DNA of 64,000 nt. It comes from Ascochyta rabiei (lineage: Eukaryota > Ascomycota > Dothideomycetes > Pleosporales > Didymellaceae). The notes under the pieces are model-generated. The model searched no databases. It saw only the letters and a list, made by a program, of their open reading frames with translations, and was not told where the DNA came from. The translations under genes were made by a program, and so were the position numbers. Below are positions 24,151 to 33,899 of this stretch, piece by piece. The stretch spans positions 1,860,001 through 1,924,000 of the forward strand of contig NC_082412.1 in NCBI RefSeq assembly GCF_004011695.2, in the 5' to 3' direction. Numbering within the stretch: position 1 is the first letter of the stretch; each line of letters starts with the position of its first letter.

Positions 24151-24552
24151 GAGCATAGGCTCTTACTATAGGACTCTGAACCTATATTTACTACCTTTTA
24201 CAAACACGCTCCTTAAATTACTAGAGTAGCTTAACTGCTCTCGTCTTATATAGTCTTAGATTCACACAGGATGTTAAACTTATTAATTAATTAATTAATA
24301 AATTAATTATTAAGTTTAGCTTGCTGTTTTTATGTATATAAATTTATAAAGTCCTTTAGAGAGATTGTAGTGTAGAAATATAAAACCTTTATAAAGTATA
24401 ACTAAGTATGTAAGGTTTATATCTAGTCTAGGAAATATAGCAACTGTGTTTGCTTAGGGTAACATTATAACATAAAGGTAACTTAATCTAAGTTTACTTA
24501 ACTAGCATCTAAGAAAGAGATGTTATATGTGTGTATAAAAGAGAGGTATAAG

Positions 24553-25253
24553 TACGCTGGCAAAAGGGTAGAGGGTACCCTAGGGTTAGGTAGGGGTTAG
24601 GTACGGTCTGCACGGACTAGGGGTAGGGGTAGGGTAGGGTCTGCACGGACGTTAGGTAGAGGTAGGGTAGGGGTAGGGTACAGTCCGCACGGACCAGGGG
24701 TAGGGGTAGGGTAGGGTAGGGTTTGGGGTAGGGTCTGTAGGGAAGAGGTAGGCCTAAGTAGGGCCTGTAGGTGTCGGCGTGTAACTCTTTAACTAAAGCT
24801 GTTATTGCAAAACTTTGTACTGCAAAAATGTAGAACAAGACAAGCGCTTTCAAACGGTCCATATACCGTAAGATTCCAATTATAACTGGTAGAGTTACAG
24901 CAGTTGTTGTATAAATCCTAGGTTGTTACTACGTAGGCCTACGTAACAACTGCTCTAGCTCTACCAGTTTTAATCAAAATCTCACGGTATATAGACCGTT
25001 TGAAAGCGCTCGTCTTGTTCTACATTTTTGCAGTACAAGGTTTTGCAATAACTGCTTTAGTTAAAGAGTTGGACGCTGACACCTACCCTACCCAACCCCT
25101 ACCCAACCCCTACCTAACCCCTACCCGTACCCCATGTAGACCCTACCCTACCCCTACCCTCTTGGCATGGAATTAGCGTGGGTAGGGGTAGGGTAGGGGT
25201 ACATCACGTGATGTACCCTACCCCTATTTAACCTCTACCCTTTTGCCACTGTA
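24553..25253. mobile_element. hAT-like non-autonomous fold-back element with TAGGG-rich arms, 701 bp
   Basis: Outer ends TACGCTGGCAAAAGGG and, inverted, TACAGTGGCAAAAGGG; the 8-bp duplication GGTATAAG (24545-24552, 25254-25261) is the hAT signature. Inside each end lies a block of TAGGG/TAGGGG/TAGGGT units (about 24565-24760, and as CCCTA units at 25084-25245). The centre is a second long inverted repeat (about 24778-24908 against 24947-25077, roughly 90% alike) around the perfect 16-bp palindrome TACGTAGGCCTACGTA at 24930-24945. No transposase is present. It retains many CG, CA and GC-rich words, unlike its host X. Confidence 0.82.
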
Positions 25254-25280
25254 GGTATAAGGTGTAAACTAAAGCGCTAT

Positions 25281-25480
25281 TATAAAGAGTGTACAAAGCG
25301 ATCACAAGGGAGGATAGGGTTGAAGAGGATAGCAGGTGTATTAAGGTACGTAGTATGTAGTGACAAGACTAATTACTAAAGTATCAGCAACAACCTCTAA
25401 CACCTTTATATAGTCTGGGCTGACTAGCCCTATAGTAGCTTGCCAAAACTGCTAGAGGTACCCCTAGGCCCAGCGTAACA
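25281..25480 (-). repeat. G-A 3' LTR
   Basis: 200 bp, matching 32381-32582 with a 2-bp deletion near its inner end (CAGCGTAACA against CAGCGCCTAACA). The inner edge is followed by a purine-rich tract on the element strand. Confidence 0.9.
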
Positions 25481-26020
25481 ATGCCTCCCTTCCCTAGATT
25501 GTTTGGCTTAAACAATAGTATAATTAGCAATACTGTATTATTTTAGCCTAGCTTTAGATGTGTTTACTCTGTCTGTCCTGTTATAGCTAATTCTAACTAG
25601 TTTTAGCCGTTTTAGACGCCTTGTAAGGCTAGATAGGGCTTAATACTAATTCTGCCTTTACCTAGTAAAAGTTAAACAGAAATTCTCTCTTACCTCTTAC
25701 TTCACCTCTAGGGTCTAGGCAGCCGCCCGCGCAGGCTAGAGCTCTAACTAGGTAGCTAGCAGCATATAAGCTATCTATACCCCTAGTTTTATTAGTTACT
25801 ACTACATCCTACTTTATTTTAGTAAGTACTAACCTATTCTGTCTAGCACTTTTGTAAGGATAGCTAAGGGATTTTCTAGGTCTTTCTGGCACGTTCTAAC
25901 ACGTTTTAGCAGATAGCATCGCACAATACACCTTAGTAACTTTTTTAGACTATTCCTAACTACTACTGCCTACTACTAACTATTACTAACTGTTACTAAC
26001 TACTATTTGCTATAGCTGTT
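25481..26020 (+). promoter_or_regulatory. Leader/promoter region of the G accessory gene, with a possible leader intron
   Basis: Conserved among copies A, B and D between the 3' LTR and the accessory ATG. A possible leader intron lies at 25854-25909: GTAAGG donor, CTAAC branch site 9 nt before a TTTTAG acceptor. The polypurine tract is at its left end. In copy D, gypsy X inserted inside this intron. Promoter activity is inferred from position only. Confidence 0.45.
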
Positions 26021-26912
26021 ATGTTAATACCTACTTGCTACAGGATTAACATTGCTAAGAACAGTAGGACTGCTATGCAGTGCTGTATGCTATATCTCTA
26101 CTATATTGCTAATAGTAATGTCTATAGGGACTGTTGCTTCTCTGCTAACCTAGCTTTATAGGGTAGCCTGCGTTATAGGGACGCCTAGGCCTACTAGTAC
26201 AGAGAGTGTTACAATAGTAATAAGAATTACCTATTAGTACGTGTTTTGTCTCTTTTTAGCTTATTTTAGCCTCTTTTATCATATTTAGGGCCCTAATAAG
26301 TACACTAACAGCTATTCAAGGCTTTCTAGCAATATAGCGCGCCTTTACTCTAGTTGTTGCTTAGTTACAGCTGCTTATACTGCTATTGTTAATGCTGCTA
26401 GAGTTAAGACTACCCCTATAACACCTGCTACTACTACACCTATATCTAATAACAAGAAGACTACAATAGGCAAGTCTATTATTAACTAGGCTAGCTTGTT
26501 GCTAGGTATGATTTAAGAGTACGTTCTAACACGTTTTAGCTTATTATAGCATAATCTAACCTCTATAGGAACTATTTACTACAGGAAGAGCTGCTTATAC
26601 TCTATAATAGCAACACTTACATACGTAAGTTAACCTTATCCAGCATCTACGTTAAGAAGTAAGATTAATCTAAGGCTAGCGCTGTTAAGGCTTAGATAAA
26701 GCAAAAGAAGTTATTAGAGGAGAGCGGTGATAAGTCTAATCTAGACGCTCCTATCACCCCCTGCAAGAAGGTATTATAGCACGTTTTAACCTATTTTAAT
26801 AATATCTAACTTCTTTTATAGTTAAAGTACTAGATTGCAGGCACTAGAAAGACACTTAGTTAACTCTAAGAGGAGCAGGAGGAGCAAGAGGCTGCTGAGC
26901 ATGCCGCCGCCA

Positions 26913-26947
<35 letters not shown>

Positions 26948-27040
26948 AAGAAGCCTTATAGTAGTTGTAAGGCTACTACTTATACCTGTAGTAGTAGTTA
27001 TAGTTAGTAGATGTTCCCTATAATAGAAGGTTCAGATTAA
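26021..27040 (+). pseudogene. Antisense spliced accessory gene of gypsy G, 288 codons, four coding exons
   Basis: Coding exons 26021-26236, 26289-26518, 26569-26770 and 26822-27040 sum to 867 nt with matching phases. The introns are 52, 50 and 51 bp, with GTACGT, GTACGT and GTATTA donors, AG acceptors, and CTAAC branch sites in the last two. About 13 in-frame TAG/TAA codons all fit CAG/CAA. The product starts MLIPTCYRINIAKNSRTA. It has an Arg/Tyr-rich RYRDAQAYQYRECYNSNKNY block, a Thr/Pro-rich linker, a basic helical part (KAQIKQKKLLEE), then a Glu-rich run, poly-Ala encoded by (GCT)n at 26914-26947 and a Ser/Tyr/Cys tail. No family is recognised; a nucleic-acid binding or coiled-coil protein is possible. 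Copies exist at 58011-59019 (minus) and, split, in G-D. Confidence 0.72.
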
Positions 27041-27349
27041 TAATACCTAAGTTTGTAGTTAGTAGACAGTTTTAGGCTAATATAGCAATTAGGTACATTA
27101 CACTCTTAGATAGTCTAAATAATACTAGGAAGGTGTTCTTCTATAGTAATTCTCCTATATTTACTTATAATTATAACTATATAATATAGCATATAACTTT
27201 CTTTATATTCTTATGTTAGAAATAGCTATAATAGGCTAAAAGATGTCTGCTTTAGCTAGTCTGTATTTCTTAGGGTAAGGTAGGGTTATATTTTCCCTTA
27301 GCGTAAACTATTAAATACTTATTAGTTAAAAAAACCCTGTAGGGAAAAA

Positions 27350-30300
27350 TTATAATCAAGTAAAGGTATTTAGCCTTTTTAGTCCACTCCATTTTTAGAC
27401 TTTAACCTTAACATCTTATTACGCAGTCTAAGCAGTTACTTTATTATTTTCTAGTATTGTTTTAGCGCTTCTTTAAAAGGATTTGTGCTAATTTCCTAGG
27501 AATTTTCTAAGTTAGGGAATCTGTCCTACTTAATAAGGTATTCCTACTATCTGTTGTCTAGTTACCTTCTATTAAGGACTTTTTCTATATCCTATACCTT
27601 CTCTTCCTCTTTAACTATATGTTCTTGTATTTATTCCTATATAATTAGGAGTTAACTTCTTAGTATATATAGGTCTAGCAGTAACGCATAGAATACTAGA
27701 TAGATTCCTTTTATTCTAACAGGTCTACTCTGTATGCACTAGGGCTAATCTAGGCTGTAGTAGTCCTAGGTCCTAGGTATTTCTAGTCTAGCTTCTTTTT
27801 TAGGCGTACTGTCCTAATATTCTTACTAGAGACTAGTACTTTGTTACCTACTTTAAAGGGTGCTAGTAGTTGTTTCTTATCTAAGTGTTTCTTTTAATAC
27901 TTATTTAACTTTTCTATATTTACTTTACAGGTAGCCTATAAGGCAATAACTCTAGCAGCTAATTCCTTTGTAAGGGGAGATTCTCTGCCTTTTAATGCTA
28001 AAGTAGGCTAATCTGTGCTCCTTAGATCTATACTGTAACAGGCTTAGAAAGGTGTTATATTTATAGATATATAAATGCTATTATTATATATAAATTCTGT
28101 AATTAAAATCTATCGGGCCTAATTATCTTATTCTAGAGTATAATATCAATGTAAGTACTGTTTAAAAGTCTAATTTTACCTTTCTGTTTAGCTATCTGTC
28201 TAGGGATAATAGGCTAATATTAAGACTTGTCTTAAGTTTAAATAGTAGTTAAAGGTTTCCTACGTCTTTAAGTTCATTAGCAGCCCCTAATCTAAGATAA
28301 TTTGTGCTAGCGCGCTGTGTAAGTAGATAATTTCTCTAATCTAGGTATATGCTAGATCTTTTCTATCCTAATTAGCCCTAGCTAGTATATAGTGTGATAT
28401 TTTAGTTAATTTATACACTACTACTAGTATAGAGTTATACACTAGCCTAGCCACCTTACTAGAGGGTAATTCTGTAATAAAATCTATTGTTACGTCCTCC
28501 TATAGTTAGCTTAGCACTAGTAAAGGTTGTAATAACCTGTATAGTTTATGTTAGGTAGCAGTTAATCTCGTATATACTAAGAAGTTATAGCAGTAGTCTA
28601 ATACATCCTTAGTAATGCCCTTCTAGGTATATCTGCGCTAAATCTTCTCTAAGGTCCTTTGTGCTCTAAAGTGTCCTAATATTAGGTTATTGTGACGTTC
28701 TTTAATAACTCGCACTTTATCTTTTAGCCTTATAAGTAGGATACGCTTCTCCTTAGCTATACTATCTTTTTCTAGGTTTTTTTGTCCTATTTTAATGTTG
28801 CTTAACTATTTTTTAGTGCTAGAGAGTTTGTCTGTGTTGTCTAAGTCTGTTGTTAGCTCTATGTAACTGTTCTTTCTTAATTCTTCTCTTTTAAGATCCC
28901 TTATGTCCTTTCTTCCTTTAACAGACAAATAAAGGGTTATAGCTGCTACTAGGGGAGCATTAGAGTTCCTCCTAGTTAGGATCTCCTAAAGCAGTTATAT
29001 AAAAGCCTTATTATACTTTTATAAGGGGTCTTATACCTCTCTTATATAATTAGGACACTATAAGGGTCTATCTACAGGGTTTATAGACCCTAGGCAATAA
29101 GTAATTATAAAGTTAAACTTAGATAACACTAAGTATGCCCTTACTTACTAATAGCTAAAAACCTTTATCTCTATAAACTATTTTAGGTTTTAGTAATCTG
29201 TTAAGATCTTAAAGAAGGTACTGTCTAAGTATCTTTACTAATCCTGTAGGCTCTAGACCATTATAAGGAGTTCCTAGTTATAAGTATTATAGTTATACTC
29301 TACTTAGATTAACTTTTTTGAATAGAAGTCTACAGGCCTCTATTAGGCCAGCTTCCCCTCCCTAAGGACTAGTTAACTGAGGATTCCTAAGATAGCGCCT
29401 CTAGAGGCATCTACTTTAATCCTAGTCTGTCTCCTAGGTATAAAATAAACTAAGATAGGTATGTTAATAAATAAATCCTTTATATTCTAGAAAGCTTACA
29501 AGGATTCTTTGCTTAGCTTAAGAGGCTAACTCTCCTCCTTCCTTATTACTTAACCAGATTTAGCCAAATTTAGCCCTTTCTAGGTTAATTAGGTTAATAG
29601 TAAGGCTAATTTAGAAAACCCTGTAATAAACTTCTAATAGTAGTTTATAAAGCCTATAAATACTTATCGATTACAAACTGTACGCAGGATTAGCTATTCT
29701 TAGATTATTTTAACCCTGTCTAGGTTAATACTTACCCCTTTAGGTAAGACTATGTACCTAAGGTACTCTATATGTTAACAGTGCTATTTACACTTATCTA
29801 AGCGCATATAGAGGTTTACCTTACAAAGCCTCTCTAAGACCTCCTTAACATGTCTAATATAGTCTTCCTCTGTCTTAGAGTATACTAATATGTTGTCTAA
29901 ATACATAATATAAGTTATATTAACTAATCCTATTAGTGCCTTATTTATATAGGCCTAAAATTAGGCAGGAGTATTTATAAGTCTAAACAGTATTACTATA
30001 TACTTAAAATGTCTATACTTAGTTTAAAAAGCAGCCTTCTACTAATTCCCTTTCTTAATTTAGATATAGTAATATGCCTTACGTACATCTAGTTTAGTAT
30101 AGAACTTAGCTTACGTTAGTTATTCTAGTAACTCTATAATTAGTAGTAATAGATAGTAGTTTTTAACTATTATCTTATTTAGACCTCTATAGTCTATACA
30201 TAGTTATAGGTTACTATCTTTCTTCTTTAAAAAGAGAATAGGCGCCTCTACTAGCAACCTTAAGTGTTATATCTAGCCACGTTGTAGATATTCTGCCAGA

Positions 30301-32330
30301 TACCTCCTAAGTATCTCTAATTCTATTGCAGATAGTCTGTATAACAGTTAGTAGGAGGGAGTAGCTCCTTCTACCATATTAATTACTAGGTTATGCTCTC
30401 TATACTCTAGTAGGACCTAAGCATTATTCTCTAATTCTAAGTACGTATATTTGCAATACACTTCTAGAATTAGGCCCTTTTTAGCAGATATTAGGTTATA
30501 TATACCTACTAAGTTCACTATACACATATAAACGTCTGCTAAGAGACTTCTTATAGTGCGTTTAAACTCTTTATCATCTTCTAATACTATTTTCTCTAGT
30601 TTAGGAGAGCTCTTATACTTCTTCCCTTAGAAGAGCATGCGCTAGCTTAAATAGCTTAGCTTAGGGTCTGTCTAGTTAATCTAGGGTAATCTAAGGTATA
30701 TCTTGTACCTTTATAGGTCTAAAACTACAAAAGGTATCTGTTAGACCTCCTGTCTTCTACAGGAGTTAATAATAGATACTTCTGCTGTAGTTACTCTATA
30801 GATAGGCAATTCTGCTCTGCCTACACCTTTAGCTACTATTTTATTTAATAGTGTAACCTCTAGATCCTGCTCCTCTGCTAGGAGAACTAAAATTAGGTTT
30901 AGTTATAACCCTCTATCTATTAGGGCTTCTACATTCTCTGCGTTACCTATAGATGCTTTTATTATAAGTAGGCATATATATTCTAGGTACACTACCTTAT
31001 AAAGAGAGATATTCTCCTTCCTCTCCTTAGATAATTTAATATAGGCTATAAGAGAGGAGATTAGCTCTTAGGTCTCTTATCTTTTCCTAACTTATCTAGA
31101 GCAGGGTCTTTCTAGTTTAACTTTAGCTTTAGGTAGTTAGGGCAGTAGTAACTAGTTTCTCTGCACTTAAGGTATGCGTTTTATGTCTTATATAGCACGT
31201 CTTAGCCCTTTTTGCCCTTTACTAGCTCCTTACAGAACTTCTTAGACTTAAATAACTTTTTTAGGGTTTTTGTGTTCCCCTCTAACCTACAGTTACTAAA
31301 TTAGCGCTTCTATAGTCCTTTGTTAGTTATCTTGCCCTTAGCTAGAGTCTTCTTAGGTGGCTGTTAGCTATACTAACCCAGGCTCTAGTTTATAATATTA
31401 GCTTATTCCTCTACCTTTAGGATTGTGTCCCTTTAATTATAGAGGATAGAGAATAAGTTCTTTTATATACTAGAGAGCAGTATAGCAACATATTCTAGGA
31501 CTTAAAGCTCTAGCATATATAAGTTACCTAGTTCCTCCTATAGTAGACGTATAAAGTCTAATAGATCTATAGAAGACTAAGATTTCTACTACTTGTATTA
31601 CTTTAAGGATTTGTACTCTGCTTGCTTATATTTAGCTAGCGTTCCTAGAGTATTTAGCAGAATTCTTTTTAGCTCTTGCTACGTTAGTTCCTAGGTTAGC
31701 TAATTACAGCAGTTAGTTGTGTAGTAGGGCTACTACAACGTCTTTAGGTTCTCTAAGAGGTACCTTATACTAAAGGTAATCTTTTATTCCTCTATAAGGA
31801 AATTAACTAGAGATTAGAGGAAATATCTCTTATAATCTCTCTTCTAATAGTTATATTCAGCGTAGTTATGCTTTATGTACTTCTATAGAGGTTTAGGTTA
31901 TAGAACATTTATAGATAAGGAAGATTATAGTTTCTTTACCTCTTCTAGTACTTTTTAGAAAGATAGGATTAGTACTAGATCTTCTTTGTTATATTTGCGT
32001 CTAAGTTTACAAAGAGAGGAAAGTTCCTTTTAGTCTTTTGTCTCTTACAACTATTTACGCAAGTTTTCTAACTCCTGTTATTAATTACCTACTTCTAGGC
32101 TATTCTGGCCTTTTTTAGCTGAAGCTGCCCTATAGATGTAGATTCTAGGGTAAGGTGTACTGCCTAGAGGACCTACAGATCCTCTTAAGGCACTATAGAC
32201 ACTTAGTGTCTGTTAAGGTATCTCCTTATCTGCAGAGGGAGGTGTTACCTTACGCTCTACCAGCTCTCCTACAGGTAGGTTGTCTTAGTCCCTCTCTAAA
32301 GACAGTAAGCCTAGATAATTTAGTTTAAGA
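27350..32330 (-). pseudogene. G-A gag-pol, RIP-broken
   Basis: Mirror image of the better described G-B gag-pol (52900-57720). RT lies around 29.7-30.2 kb, RNase H about 29.0-29.4 kb, integrase about 28.0-28.6 kb, and a GPY/F-like end near 27.8 kb. All frames carry TAG/TAA from CAR/TGG. The gag part (about 31.0-32.3 kb) contains the knuckle region. Domain limits were transferred from G-B by alignment by eye. Confidence 0.75.
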
Positions 32331-32380
32331 CTTATAGTAGCTTAGGTCTATCTTTACTTTTAATATAAGAGTAATTAGAA

Positions 32381-32582
32381 TATAAAGAGTATATAAAGCG
32401 ATTGTAAGAAAGGATAGAGTTAAAGAGGATAGTAGGTGTATTAAGGTACGTAGTATGTAGTAACAAGACTAATTGCTAAAGTATTAGTAACAACCTCTAA
32501 CACCTTTATATAGTCTGGGCTGACTAGCCCTATGGTAGCTCGCTAAGACTGCTAGAGGTACCCCTAGGCCCAGCGCCTAACA
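32381..32582 (-). repeat. G-A 5' LTR
   Basis: 202 bp. Its outer end (plus-strand CGCCTAACA) shows the unmutated TGTTAGGCGC terminus on the element strand, followed by the GCTAT duplication. Confidence 0.9.
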
Positions 32583-33564
32583 GCTATGTATATCTAAAAA
32601 AGCTATAGAAGATTTACGTGTAGCTTATATGCGCAGGAAGTAGTTATAACAATAAATAGATTTGTTAGACTATTATGCTAGGGAGGCTATTATAGTAGAG
32701 GAGTGCAGTATTAAAGAGTAGGAGTAGTTAGAGACAGGAACCATTAAGTTAGATCTGTCTGATAAGTTCTTATTGCTGCCTAGTACCTAGAGCGCCTTTA
32801 AAGGCCAGCCCTTAGAGTACTAGGAGAGCAACGTAGCACTACCTGATTAGTCTCTTTAAATTGCTTTAATAACTGCTAGCAGTTTATAAGTTGCGTAATT
32901 AGTTCCTATATATTTTCTAAGTTAGGGTATCCTAACTACTTAACTAGATATTTATTCTAGCTACCTTCCTTCTAGTGTTGTATTACTTTTTTAACTTCCT
33001 ATTAGTCTTCACTATTATCTTAATAATAGAAGTTGTTATAAATAGGCGTTCTAGAGTTAGCTAGCTCTAATAGTAATATGTGGAACACTAGATAGATCTA
33101 TATATCCTTTAGCAGAATAAGTCTATAGATAACTAGGCTTATCTACTTAAAAATAAAAAAGGGTCTAACTTTAACGTAGTCTAGTTTTTTTGTTAGTCTT
33201 CGTGTGCAAAGGTTTTTTGTAAGAAGATAGACTTTATCCTCCTCTTTTAGCTAAGGTGCTATTTTTCTTTTCTAGATAACATATAAGATTGCTTATTCTT
33301 AAGCCCTACTACTATTTTCTAGTACTTTTTTATGTTCTTCTTTTAGTCTTATTACTAAAGATATTACTAATTTAGTCTAAATTTGCGTGTCTAGATTTCT
33401 AGTGAAGAAACTTAGGTGCATTCTATAATTTAAGAAGAATAGTAATACTCCTATTACTTTTAACAATTTGTTGTTATATGTAATTTATGCTATAGGTAAC
33501 AGTAAAACCTAGTTGTCTTACTGCTAGTTACTGTATATCTGTAGGTATGTTTCTATAGTCTAAT

Positions 33565-33726
33565 TGTCAGATAACCAACCTTACCGAACCAAGTTGGGGA
33601 GTTAGGGTTAACCTTGGTTAACTTAGGGGCTAGCGGCACACACACATAAAATTAGCCATTAAGACAGATAATTATTAATTAACTACCTTTATTATTATCT
33701 TTGCACATTATGCATATTATCTACCA
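33565..33726 (+). repeat. Z 5' LTR
   Basis: 162 bp, TGTCAGATAACC to ATTATCTACCA. It contains a GGTTAACC-rich stretch and (CA)4 near 33640. Same length as the 3' LTR. Confidence 0.9.
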
Positions 33727-33744
33727 ATTAAGAGTCTTACTAAT
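33727..33744 (+). promoter_or_regulatory. Z primer-binding site, complementary to a tRNA-Lys(CUU) anticodon arm
   Basis: ATTAAGAGTCTTACT directly after the LTR. Its complement has a 5-bp anticodon-stem strand (TAAGA), loop CTCTTAA with anticodon CTT, and the first base of the 3' stem, so the primer would be a tRNA cut after position 39. The same site follows the Y LTRs. Confidence 0.6.
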
Positions 33745-33899
33745 ACTACTAAAATACCCTTTTAATATATTACTATTAATAATGCATAATTTAATAATAA
33801 TTCTTATAAATTACATAACCTACACACCTTAGTTAAATTAACTATAGACCTGTTACGCCTCTCTAGACGTATAGGGGAAGATAGACCTAAATTAGACTA

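Larger units (their letters stand above)
18191..24309 (+). mobile_element. Tad-type LINE (non-LTR retrotransposon), 6119 bp
   Basis: Flanked by a 13-bp duplication TTAAGTTTAGCTT (18178-18190, 24310-24322). It has a 5' leader, ORF1 with zinc knuckles, ORF2 with APE endonuclease, RT and RNase H, and a 3' end of TTAATTAATTAATAAATTAA type rather than pure poly(A). The domain order matches the Tad clade of fungal LINEs. Both ORFs are riddled with TAG/TAA. Confidence 0.88.
25281..32582 (-). mobile_element. Ty3/gypsy G copy A, 7302 bp, complete
   Basis: LTRs 25281-25480 (200 bp) and 32381-32582 (202 bp) between GCTAT duplications (25276-25280, 32583-32587). Coding is on the minus strand, with gag about 31.0-32.3 kb and pol about 27.35-31.0 kb. 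The antisense accessory gene is at 26021-27040. G-A is a near-complete inverted copy of G-B (52467-59761). Confidence 0.92.
18157..32859 (+). pseudogene. Antisense accessory gene of X (about 184 aa), split by three insertions
   Basis: Pieces 18157-18190, 24323-24552, 25262-25280 and 32588-32859 join at the LINE, fold-back and G-A target duplications into one plus-strand frame of 185 codons. Its only stops are TAG/TAA of the CAR type. It opens MLKQLTILSLACC. Lys-rich helices follow (SKKEMLYVCIKERYK), then SKKAIEDLRVAYMRRKQL and a Glu-rich stretch (IKEQEQLE), then an acidic/hydrophobic tail. The stop is TAG 32848 or TAA 32857. The product is not recognised; it looks like a helical, coiled-coil protein. 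It lies antisense to X pol, between the pol end and the 3' LTR. Confidence 0.65.

Noticed and set aside
24617..24862. Open frame with Pro/Tyr/Leu repeats
   Set aside because: Translation of the CCCTA repeat array in the fold-back element.
24560..25245. True telomere or telomere fusion
   Set aside because: Units are TAGGG, TAGGGG and TAGGGT with few TTAGGG, bounded by inverted repeats and an 8-bp TSD; this is an inserted element.
26835..27023. Poly-Leu open frame
   Set aside because: Shifted reading of the (GCT)n poly-Ala tract in the last exon of the G accessory gene.
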